The position numbers and the translations under genes were made by a program. Positions 53,971 to 61,022 of a DNA stretch of 64,000 nt are shown here, piece after piece. The notes below the pieces were generated by a model. It was not told the origin of the DNA. It did no database searches and worked only from the letters and a program-made list of their open reading frames with translations. The stretch comes from Collinsella sp. AF08-23 (GTDB lineage Bacteria > Actinomycetota > Coriobacteriia > Coriobacteriales > Coriobacteriaceae). The stretch spans positions 186,001-250,000 of the forward strand of contig NZ_QUHV01000001.1 of NCBI RefSeq assembly GCF_003479805.1. The letters run 5' to 3'. Within the stretch, counting starts at the first letter, position 1. Every line of letters begins with the position of its first letter.

Positions 53971-54001
53971 TTGACCTGGAGTTACCTTCAGGTTGTACGC
54001 T
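53971..54001 (+). promoter_or_regulatory. MerR-type promoter (19-bp spacer)
   Basis: TTGACC at 53971-53976 and TACGCT at 53996-54001 are separated by 19 bp. The spacer region holds the dyad ACCTGGAG...CTTCAGGT. Such over-long spacers with a central dyad are the hallmark of MerR-activated promoters. It now drives only a truncated gene. Confidence 0.7.
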
Positions 54002-54026
54002 GCTCGCGTACGGCTGGCAGGCACAG

Positions 54027-54212
54027 ATGGAGATCAACATGGAGACAACGGTGATTGGGCAAGACGGGCTCGACGCATTCATTGCTCATCGAGCCAAGGG
54101 CGTGACCATAGGGGGCGGAGCGGTTATCGCCGCCGGGGCCGTGGTGACGCGCGATGTGCCGGCTCGCACGGTGGTGGCCGGCGTCCCCGCGCGGGTCGTC
54201 AAGAATCTCTAG
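54027..54212 (+). pseudogene. Truncated hexapeptide-repeat acetyltransferase
   Basis: A 61-codon frame. Its last ~38 residues, [20 protein letters not shown] then [17 protein letters not shown], are the C-terminal end of a maltose/nodulation-type O-acetyltransferase, normally ~190 residues. The first ~22 residues do not belong to that family. An internal deletion seems to have joined another start to the tail. It may be translated but cannot form the catalytic site. Confidence 0.65.
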
Positions 54213-54238
54213 ACAACGGGGAGTTCGAGGTCGGGCGG

Positions 54239-54631
54239 CTAGTTGGACTCTGGGCATTGGGGGACGCTGCCGCCATGCCCGGCGAGAAGCTCGTCGTAAT
54301 GGGCGATCTTGTAATCCAGGCGATCAAGCCCCGCCTGGATGCGCTCCAGCCGCTCGCGCGCCGCATCGCGCTGCTCGATGAGGATCTGCTTGCGCGCCTC
54401 GAGGGTTGCATCGCCTTGCTCGAAGAGCTGCATGTACTCGATGAGCGCCTCGATGGAGACGTTCGCGCCACGCATACACTTGATGAACGATACGCGCATG
54501 CAATCGTCCTCGTCGTAATCGCGGATGCCGCTGGCATTGCGACGCACGCGCGGGAGCAGCCCGATCCGCTCGTAATAGCGGAGGGTGTCGGCGCTGATCC
54601 CATATTCCTCTGCGACTTCGGCGATGCGCAT
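54239..54631 (-). CDS. MerR family transcriptional regulator
   Basis: A 130-residue regulator. The winged HTH is MRIAEVAEEYGISADTLRYY followed by ERIGLLPRVRRNASGIRDY, then a coiled-coil dimer helix from ~80 to 118. The effector domain is minimal with no conserved cysteines for metal binding, similar to the AdhR/carbonyl-responsive group. AAAGGAG precedes the ATG at 54631. It has its own 19-bp-spacer promoter with a dyad nearly identical to the one before the aldo/keto reductase at 55570, so it probably controls both. Confidence 0.9.
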   Translation of the reverse strand: MRIAEVAEEYGISADTLRYYERIGLLPRVRRNASGIRDYDEDDCMRVSFIKCMRGANVSIEALIEYMQLFEQGDATLEARKQILIEQRDAARERLERIQAGLDRLDYKIAHYDELLAGHGGSVPQCPESN

Positions 54632-54735
54632 GGCGGCTCCTTTCGACGTGCGCGCGGCGGGCGCGCATCTTTGCGGCGGGCGCGTGCTCACTGGGCGCAC
54701 GGGCGCGCACGCGTGCGGCCCGCGATCTGTTCTCC

Positions 54736-54766
54736 ATCGTACGACTTGGAGCTCACTCAAGGGCAA
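54736..54766 (-). promoter_or_regulatory. MerR gene promoter with operator
   Basis: On the reverse strand TTGCCC and TACGAT are separated by 19 bp. The dyad CTTGGAGCTCACTCAAG at 54745-54761 lies in the spacer. It matches the operator-like dyad at 55420-55437. Confidence 0.7.
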
Positions 54767-54904
54767 GCAAATTGATGTTTGGTCTTGCGCCGGCATTCGA
54801 GCCAGGGCTTGCGCCGCTGACGGAAAGATGCGCTTGAGGCCATCCGTTTGGGGTAGGACAGAAGTGTCGCAAAGCGCGCTGAGACCACGTCGAAAGGAGC
54901 GGTC

Positions 54905-55144
54905 ATGTCTACTGAAATGCTGTTCTTTGTGCTGCTGCTGGTGGTGTGCGCCCTCATTGGCTATCTCGCCATCCCGCGCGTGATGAGGAAGTGGTCCGTG
55001 GCGACCAAACCCACGGACGAGCGTTTGGATTACGCGTCGCATCTAGGCGAGGAGGTCGACCAGGGCACGTTGGGGGAGGTGACCTCCGAGCGCGAACGCG
55101 CACCCCATCGCGACCAAGGAAGCACGCCGATTCGCCAGTTATAG
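54905..55144 (+). CDS. Small membrane protein of unknown function
   Basis: A 79-residue protein with one N-terminal membrane segment (residues 4-25) followed by a basic PRVMRKW and an acidic, hydrophilic tail. No domain recognised. AAAGGAG lies just before the ATG, so it is probably real. It lies divergent from merR; a link to the regulator is possible but not shown. Confidence 0.6.
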   Translation: MSTEMLFFVLLLVVCALIGYLAIPRVMRKWSVATKPTDERLDYASHLGEEVDQGTLGEVTSERERAPHRDQGSTPIRQL

Positions 55145-55158
55145 ATTGCTTCTTGAGG

Positions 55159-55276
55159 TTTTTCGTATCGATATTAGGTTTCGCCGAGTAGACGCGTGTT
55201 TGCAGCAGTAAAAGCGCAGGTTGCAACTGCTTGCATGCCTCCTCTACTCGGCGATGTGCGATGCGAGTACGAAAAA
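55159..55276. repeat. Composite palindrome upstream of aldo/keto reductase
   Basis: An outer stem pairs TTTTTCGTA at 55159-55167 with TACGAAAAA at 55268-55276. An inner perfect 11-bp stem pairs CGCCGAGTAGA at 55182-55192 with TCTACTCGGCG at 55243-55253. The 50-base apex contains further short repeats (TTGCA twice). It may terminate the small membrane protein transcript, but its design resembles the other long intergenic palindromes here. Confidence 0.65.
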
Positions 55277-55415
55277 GCTCAACTTGTTTGCGGAATATGC
55301 CAAAAAATGGCTTAGGACGACCCGTTTTGCCTTAAGGTTCGATACCTGCCTTGCGGCCGCCTCCGTGGCGAATGTGGCGATGTGGTGATTTGGGTTCGGG
55401 TCACCAAGGGGAGAT

Positions 55416-55446
55416 TTGCCTTGGAGCCGACTCAAAGTCCTAGTAT
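55416..55446 (+). promoter_or_regulatory. MerR-type promoter of aldo/keto reductase
   Basis: TTGCCT at 55416-55421 and TAGTAT at 55441-55446 are separated by 19 bp. The dyad CTTGGAGCCGACTCAAAG at 55420-55437 matches that in the merR promoter. The transcript would have a leader of about 115 bases. Confidence 0.72.
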
Positions 55447-55569
55447 CGCCATATGGCGCGGCCGATTGTCAGGGTTCGAGCTCAAGGGGCTCATGGAATC
55501 CGCATCACGGCTGCGCTCGGTCACTTCATCGCGCATAATGCCGGGGCTGCCAGAGAAATGGGAGGCGAC

Positions 55570-56592
55570 ATGCAGTACACCAAGCTGGGCACGACGGATA
55601 TCGAAGTCTCTCGCATCTGCTTGGGGTGCATGGGCTTCGGCGATCCCGGCAACGGTCAGCACGCTTGGACCCTGGGATACGAGGAGTCCGCGATGATTAT
55701 CGCACGTGCACTGGGAGAGGGCATCACCTTCTTCGACACGGCCATGGGGTATCAAAACGGGACGAGCGAGGAGTACGTCGGCCGGGCGCTCGCCAAGTAC
55801 GCGAGACGCGATGGTGTGGTCGTCGCCACGAAGTTCGTCCTGGGCGGACTGCACGCCCCTGCGGGGGAGCGGCCGGGCGATCGCGGGCCGGAATCGGTCG
55901 ATTCCAAGATCGAGCGATTGCTCGATGCGAGTCTCGCCCGCTTGGGCATGGACTACGTCGATTTGTATATCTACCACATGTGGGATTGGAATACCCCCAT
56001 CGAGGAGCTGCTGCCCGCGCTCGATCGCCAGGTTCGGGCGGGCAAGATACGCGCATTGGGCATCTCGAATTGCTATGCGTGGCAACTTGCCGAGGCGAAC
56101 GCGATCGCCCGCGCCAACGGCTGGACCCCATTTTCGGGCTATCAGGGACATTACAACGCGATTGCCCGCGAGGACGAGCGCGAGATGGTGCCCCTTGCGG
56201 CGACCCACGGGATCGCGCTGACGCCGTACTCCGCGCTCGCTGGTGGAAGGCTCGCCAAGGCCCCCGGTCAGACCAGTAAACGCCTCGAACTCGATGCATA
56301 TGCGCACGGCAAGTATGACGCCACGGCGGACGTCGATGCGCCCGTCATCGAGGCTATCGCGCGCATCGCGGGGGCACGGGGCGCGGCTATGACGGAGGTC
56401 GCCCTGGCCTGGCTGCTCACCAAGGTGGCCGCCCCCGTGGTGGGGGCGACAAAACCGCATCATATCGATGGCGCCGTTGCCGCGTGCGACCTCGTGCTCA
56501 CGCCCCAGGAGATCACGGCGATAGAGGATCCCTACGTGCCCCATGCGGTGGTGGGCGTCGTCGCCGAGAACCGTCCTCCGGTGTCTATTTGA
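55570..56592 (+). CDS. Aldo/keto reductase (MerR-controlled)
   Basis: A 340-residue NADPH-type reductase. The catalytic tetrad is visible: D and Y in FFDTAMGYQNG, K in VATKFVLGG, and H in YIYHMWDW. The C terminus has VGATKPHHIDGAV, the cofactor-phosphate site. GGGAGG precedes the ATG at 55570. A MerR-type promoter upstream and a matching site at merR suggest induction by a reactive aldehyde or electrophile. Confidence 0.88.
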   Translation: MQYTKLGTTDIEVSRICLGCMGFGDPGNGQHAWTLGYEESAMIIARALGEGITFFDTAMGYQNGTSEEYVGRALAKYARRDGVVVATKFVLGGLHAPAGERPGDRGPESVDSKIERLLDASLARLGMDYVDLYIYHMWDWNTPIEELLPALDRQVRAGKIRALGISNCYAWQLAEANAIARANGWTPFSGYQGHYNAIAREDEREMVPLAATHGIALTPYSALAGGRLAKAPGQTSKRLELDAYAHGKYDATADVDAPVIEAIARIAGARGAAMTEVALAWLLTKVAAPVVGATKPHHIDGAVAACDLVLTPQEITAIEDPYVPHAVVGVVAENRPPVSI

Positions 56593-56610
56593 GATTGCGT
56601 CCAAAACTGC

Positions 56611-56655
56611 GGCGAAGCTTCGCGCTGCGATGCCTGCGCAGACTTTCGCCGCGTA
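56611..56655 (+). terminator. Hairpin after aldo/keto reductase
   Basis: GCGGCGAA near 56611 pairs with TTTCGCCGC ending near 56655, with TGCG/CGCA pairing inside. No long T-run follows. Confidence 0.45.
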
Positions 56656-56702
56656 TGTGGTGCACTTACGGTATGCTTGCACGGATATAAAAATGGCTCG
56701 AT

Positions 56703-56840
56703 AGATGGTGCGGAGACGCACGGCAGCGAGGCGCGTGCCTCGTCGCCAGGAGAATCGGGGTGCGAGTCCCCGGCTATTCCAGTAACCGTGATTCCCACGC
56801 ATGCGGATGACGCGTCGCAGATCGGACGGCGCGCGCATGC
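56703..56840 (+). promoter_or_regulatory. Predicted cobalamin riboswitch
   Basis: The core resembles B12 riboswitches: GCCAGGAGAA, then the P3-like stem GGGGTGCGAGTCCCC at 56757-56771, then GGCTATTCCAGTAACCGTGA at 56772-56791 as the conserved B12-box side, and a final AGATCGGACGGC. A further stem, GGCGAT with ATCGCC near 56841-56865, could be the expression platform. It precedes DUF4430 genes, whose domain is related to cobalamin carriers. No covariance-model search was possible here. Confidence 0.72.
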
Positions 56841-56923
56841 GGCGATGAGGATGAGTCGGATCGCCTCTCTATCTGCGAACGTCCAAAGGGATGGGCGGGG
56901 CCCTGGATGAAAGGGGTGTCTGG

Positions 56924-59584
56924 ATGGCCAGAACCCGTATGGCGGCCTCGCGCCGTCACATCGTTGTCCGCCGCGCGTTGGTGGCGGCACTCACACTTGC
57001 AATGACAGTGGGGCAGGTGCCCACTGCCGCCTTTGCCGAGGCACTCGGCGCGGATGCGGCTGCGGTGGAATCCCTCGCGGACGGAGCGCAATTGGCGGCA
57101 ACCAATGCGAATCTTGGCGCAGCGAGCGAGCAGGGTGCCGAGGGCGGACTCGCGGCAACCGTGGGGCAAGCGGGTGATGAGGCTCAGGATGCCGAGGGCG
57201 CCGTTGAATCTGATGGCGAAGCCGAGGCGAACGCCGCCGATGCCGCAGGGAATTCGTCCCCCAGCGATAGTGCCGGCACCGTAGATGCCGACGGCGACGA
57301 ATCTGCCGTCAAGGCAGATGGCGCCGATGCCGCTGCGACGGGAGCGGATGAGGCCACAGGCACTGGCAAAGAGGAAGCCGATGTCACCAACGATGACGCT
57401 CAGGTTATCGAGGTTTCCATTGCGGTCATAGGGCCCGACGCGAATGACGTCGACGTGCAATGGACGGGCAATGCCAAGATGGCGCTCAAGGCCGAAGCCG
57501 CGACGGTCACGACGGCCGATACGGCCGAGGCGGACGAGTCGGCTGCCGAAGCGACGGCGTTGGGGGCTGCGGCCACCGACGTAACGGCAGCAGGCCCCAC
57601 GGCGGCAGACGCGACCGAAGCACTGTTCAATGAGAGCGGTTTGGACGCTGACTATGGAATGGGCAGCTATGGGTTCTATCTGAACACCATCGCCTCGCCG
57701 TATACGGGCGAAAAGCTCGGCTGGGACCAAGAGACGGGCAAGTATTGGCAGCTTTTCGTCAACGGTACGGCTTCCGATGTCGGAGCGAGCAGTGTGATGC
57801 TCAAGACCGGTGACGTAATCACCTGGGCATACTCCGCGTACGGCTCGGCCATCCCCGAGGTTTCGCCGGTGACGCCGCAGCCCGATGCCGAGCGTCCCGA
57901 TTGGGACAGCGCATGGCCGGGGTACGCCAGCGGATCGAACACCACGGCACCCACGCCCACGGACGAGGTCAAAGAGTCGTGGGTCACCCAGATTAAAGAT
58001 TCCGCCGATTGGGCCACGAACGTTTCCGATCCCATTTACGTTGGCGATTACGTTTATATCGCTGCCGGTTCAAAACTGCTGCAGCTCAACGCGGAAACCG
58101 GCGAGACCGAGCGCGAGGGCACCTTGGTGGCGCCCATCAACTCCATTGCCCGCATGGTCTATGTGGATGGCCGCATTATCGTGCCTCTTTCGGGAGGTCG
58201 CCTTCAGGCCTTGACCGCCGACCGCCTGGCTACGCTGTGGATGACGCCCGCCCTTTCCGCGACCGAGCAAGGCGACCAGCAATCCTTGAGCACGTTGACA
58301 CTCGGCGATGGGTGCGTGTACTTCGGCACCGCGGTGGCGGATTGGTCCGTCACGTACGGAGGTAGCCTCGTATGCGTTGACATCCAAACGGGCAAGGTCC
58401 TCTGGTTTCAGGAGAACTCTGAGAAGGGCTACTACTGGTCGGGCGCGGCACTTGCCGGGTCATACGTGGTAGTTGGCGATGATGCGGGTGCCGTTATCGC
58501 ACGCGATGCCAAGACGGGAGCGGAGGTCTCGCGCGTCGACGTGGGTGCCTCGGTGAGGTCGACCGTGGTGACCAGCGATGGCGGCAAGACGCTGTTCGTG
58601 GTGAGCATGGATGGCGTCCTGCATCGCCTTTCTTTAAGTGACGCCGGTATCTTGAGCGAGACGGGCAAGGTGAAGTTCGCAAAGACCTCCACCTCCACCC
58701 CGACCATATCTGGTGGCAAGCTCTTCGTGGGCGGTCAGTCTGAGACGTACATCCAGGTGAGCAAGTGGGTGAAGGCCTATTACGGCGTGCTTGCGGTGAT
58801 CGATGTGGAGTCGCTGTCGGTGAGCGAAGTGTCGACGATCGACGGCCATGCCTTTGTTGGAGATACGAACGGGCAGGCGACGAGCGCAGAGGTCAAAAGT
58901 GCTCCCGTCGTGTCCGTTCAAAACGGCGAGACCTACGTGTACTTTACGGCGAATTGCAATCCCGGAGGCGTGTATTGCTACCGTCTGGGTGACACGGACG
59001 CGAGCCTCATCTACACCCCTGACGCCGATCATCAGAATTACTGCATGGCGTCCATTACGGTTGGCCCTGATGGCACGCTGTATTACGTGAACGATTCGGG
59101 CGCGCTGTTCGCCATCGGTTCGGCTGCGACCGAGGGCGGCGACCAGGGCGGCGATGGCAACACCGGCGGTGGATCCGACACTGGCGATACCGACAGCGGC
59201 AGCACCGACAACGGCGGCTCCGACGGCAGTGATGACGACCCCACGACCGAGACGCCCCAAAAGGACAACGAGCCCAATGCAGGCGCGCGTCCGGTAGGCG
59301 CGCCACTCACCACGGCGAAGAAGGCCATCAAGAACGCCAGCGGCAACACCAAGAAGTCGGCGAACGATGGTGATGAGGAGGACGAGACGTCGGAAGAAGC
59401 CTCTGAGGAGGCCTCGGAGAGCGGATCGAAAGCGGCTTCCCGCACGGCTGCCACGTATGCGGCAACGCATGCGGACGGTACGGCCGATGCACCTCTGAAC
59501 GTGGTCCTGCCAGTCGCGGGCATGGCTGCCGGCGTGATCGGTCTTGTCGGAATAGGCTTTTGGCTGTTCCGTCGTCGCGTGTAA
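56924..59584 (+). CDS. Surface protein with DUF4430 domain and PQQ-like beta-propeller
   Basis: An 886-residue exported protein. A signal peptide with charged N terminus ends at AAFA near residue 38. A long Ala/Asp/Glu-rich low-complexity stretch follows. A DUF4430 (transcobalamin-like) domain covers ~160-305, interrupted by an Ala/Thr/Glu-rich insertion. A PQQ-type beta-propeller runs from ~350 to 745 (repeats such as LLQLNAETGETE, LVCVDIQTGKVLW, LFAIGS). Then a Gly/Asp/Ser linker leads to one C-terminal TM and RRR. AAAGGGG precedes the ATG at 56924. The riboswitch suggests a role in cobalamin or corrinoid capture at the cell surface. Confidence 0.85.
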   Translation: MARTRMAASRRHIVVRRALVAALTLAMTVGQVPTAAFAEALGADAAAVESLADGAQLAATNANLGAASEQGAEGGLAATVGQAGDEAQDAEGAVESDGEAEANAADAAGNSSPSDSAGTVDADGDESAVKADGADAAATGADEATGTGKEEADVTNDDAQVIEVSIAVIGPDANDVDVQWTGNAKMALKAEAATVTTADTAEADESAAEATALGAAATDVTAAGPTAADATEALFNESGLDADYGMGSYGFYLNTIASPYTGEKLGWDQETGKYWQLFVNGTASDVGASSVMLKTGDVITWAYSAYGSAIPEVSPVTPQPDAERPDWDSAWPGYASGSNTTAPTPTDEVKESWVTQIKDSADWATNVSDPIYVGDYVYIAAGSKLLQLNAETGETEREGTLVAPINSIARMVYVDGRIIVPLSGGRLQALTADRLATLWMTPALSATEQGDQQSLSTLTLGDGCVYFGTAVADWSVTYGGSLVCVDIQTGKVLWFQENSEKGYYWSGAALAGSYVVVGDDAGAVIARDAKTGAEVSRVDVGASVRSTVVTSDGGKTLFVVSMDGVLHRLSLSDAGILSETGKVKFAKTSTSTPTISGGKLFVGGQSETYIQVSKWVKAYYGVLAVIDVESLSVSEVSTIDGHAFVGDTNGQATSAEVKSAPVVSVQNGETYVYFTANCNPGGVYCYRLGDTDASLIYTPDADHQNYCMASITVGPDGTLYYVNDSGALFAIGSAATEGGDQGGDGNTGGGSDTGDTDSGSTDNGGSDGSDDDPTTETPQKDNEPNAGARPVGAPLTTAKKAIKNASGNTKKSANDGDEEDETSEEASEEASESGSKAASRTAATYAATHADGTADAPLNVVLPVAGMAAGVIGLVGIGFWLFRRRV

Positions 59585-59602
59585 GTGCAGGGAGGATCGA
59601 AG

Positions 59603-60388
59603 ATGCAAGACGAGAACCGGGACGATAGCAAAAACGAGAGCCAGGAAGGCAAGCTGGGAGCCACCGAACCCCATCCGGAGCGTCGGACTCTGAACCGCAC
59701 GCAGCTCACGTTCGTGTCCATCGCCGTGTTACTGTGCCTAGCGCTTATCGGCGGCTCCGCGTGGTCGCTGGTGTCGGGCGGGGGGCTTCCCGTTGGCGCC
59801 GAGGCACAAGGCGAGGGATCGAGTGTTCAGACGAGCGACTCGTCCACCGCGAGCAAGGAGCCGGAACTCGATGAGGCGGATGCCTCCGAGGATGCGTCCG
59901 ATGCAGTCGATGAGCCCGTCGCTGGTGACGATGCCTCTGGCGGAGCATCGTCCGGACTCAAGAGCGATGCGAGCAACAAGGACAAGACGGGATCGAACGC
60001 GGGCGGAGACGGCTCGGGTTCTTCGAGCGCCGGGTCGGGTGCATCGGGCTCATCGGACGCTCAAGACTCTACAAGCTCCGAGCCCCGTACCGTCACCGTG
60101 ACCATTTCCGCGGATGGAACCGTTGGGGGCGGAAGCGTGGTCGGTCCCGTAACGCTGACGTTTGACGAGGGGGCGACGGTGTATGACGCGCTCGCGAACA
60201 CCGGCTGGTCGCCTTTGGCCGAATGGGGCGCCTTTGGAGCGTACGTCACCTCGATCAATGGCGTGGCGGCTGCTTCCGATACAGGTTGGACGTACACGGT
60301 GAACGGCTCGCAGCCCAATTTCGCGTGTAGCGCCTACACACTCTCCGACGGGGATGTCATCCAGTGGACATTCGTTAAGGTCAAATAG
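59603..60388 (+). CDS. DUF4430 membrane-anchored protein
   Basis: A 261-residue protein. A ~38-residue cytoplasmic N terminus, one TM at ~39-60, a Ser/Gly/Asp-rich linker to ~163, and a C-terminal DUF4430 domain (TVTVTISADGTV ... ATVYDALANTGWSP ... GWTYTVNGSQPNFACSAYTL). This is the beta-domain of cobalamin-binding proteins such as transcobalamin. It lies 18 bp after the propeller gene and shares its riboswitch-controlled transcript. GGGAGG precedes the ATG at 59603. Confidence 0.88.
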   Translation: MQDENRDDSKNESQEGKLGATEPHPERRTLNRTQLTFVSIAVLLCLALIGGSAWSLVSGGGLPVGAEAQGEGSSVQTSDSSTASKEPELDEADASEDASDAVDEPVAGDDASGGASSGLKSDASNKDKTGSNAGGDGSGSSSAGSGASGSSDAQDSTSSEPRTVTVTISADGTVGGGSVVGPVTLTFDEGATVYDALANTGWSPLAEWGAFGAYVTSINGVAAASDTGWTYTVNGSQPNFACSAYTLSDGDVIQWTFVKVK

Positions 60389-60450
60389 GCCAGAGATATA
60401 TAATGGGCTCGACCTCGGCTGTATGCCGGTAAAGAGACGGAGGCGGTTTG

Positions 60451-60996
60451 ATGGGTGCAGAACGGACGCTGAAAAAGGTCCTAATGATTGTCCTTGCAAT
60501 CTTCGTTGCGGCTGCAGTCCTCGTTTTCGTACTTACGCACCTCTTCCGAGGCGAGCCTCGAACACTTGAGCTCGGCTCATTTGAAACCGCCGCGACTCTT
60601 CAAATCGATAATTACCCGGTATTGGGCCCAGACGGTACGCGGCAAACCGATGACCCAGATCACATCGACCGCGCGCGGGCCATCTTGGAGCATGCGACGT
60701 TTGTGGAGTGGCTTGATTACGATCAGTATCAGAAGGACCAGATCGGCATGTGTGGTGGCTACTTCACCGGTCTAACTCTGTATGACGCTACGGGAAAAGA
60801 GCTGGTCAGTGTGACATACAACCCAGGCTATTCCGACTACGCCCCCAATGGTTCGTCGGTCGCGCTGTTTGACGGGCGGCTCGCGTATGTGATGCAGGGC
60901 GATCAAGAAGAACTGATTCGATTTGCCGATGAATGCGTTGAAGAGGCGCGTGCGGAAAACGGTCAGTCCACGAATCTTTGGCGATTCGTGGACTGA
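60451..60996 (+). CDS. Hypothetical single-pass membrane protein
   Basis: A 181-residue protein with one TM near residues 10-30 and an outside domain of ~145 residues. The domain contains EHATFVEWLDYDQYQKDQIG and MCGGYFTGLTLYDATGKELVSV, as two strands/helices of an unassigned fold. No known domain recognised. GGAGG precedes the ATG at 60451. It may be the third gene of the DUF4430 operon, 62 bp downstream. Its 3' end forms a perfect hairpin. Confidence 0.7.
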   Translation: MGAERTLKKVLMIVLAIFVAAAVLVFVLTHLFRGEPRTLELGSFETAATLQIDNYPVLGPDGTRQTDDPDHIDRARAILEHATFVEWLDYDQYQKDQIGMCGGYFTGLTLYDATGKELVSVTYNPGYSDYAPNGSSVALFDGRLAYVMQGDQEELIRFADECVEEARAENGQSTNLWRFVD

Positions 60997-60997
60997 C
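60962..60997. terminator. 15-bp perfect hairpin spanning a stop codon
   Basis: GTCAGTCCACGAATC at 60962-60976 pairs perfectly with its complement at 60983-60997 across a six-base loop. The stop codon of the preceding gene is inside the right arm. Only 26 bp separate this gene from the convergent NADH oxidase gene, so the hairpin probably limits read-through both ways despite lacking a T-run. Confidence 0.6.
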
Positions 60998-61022
60998 TCT
61001 AAGAGGGCTGTTTGCCTATTGG

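Noticed and set aside
55480..55500. tRNA-like GGTTCGAGCTC segment
   Set aside because: No acceptor, D or anticodon stem can be built around it.
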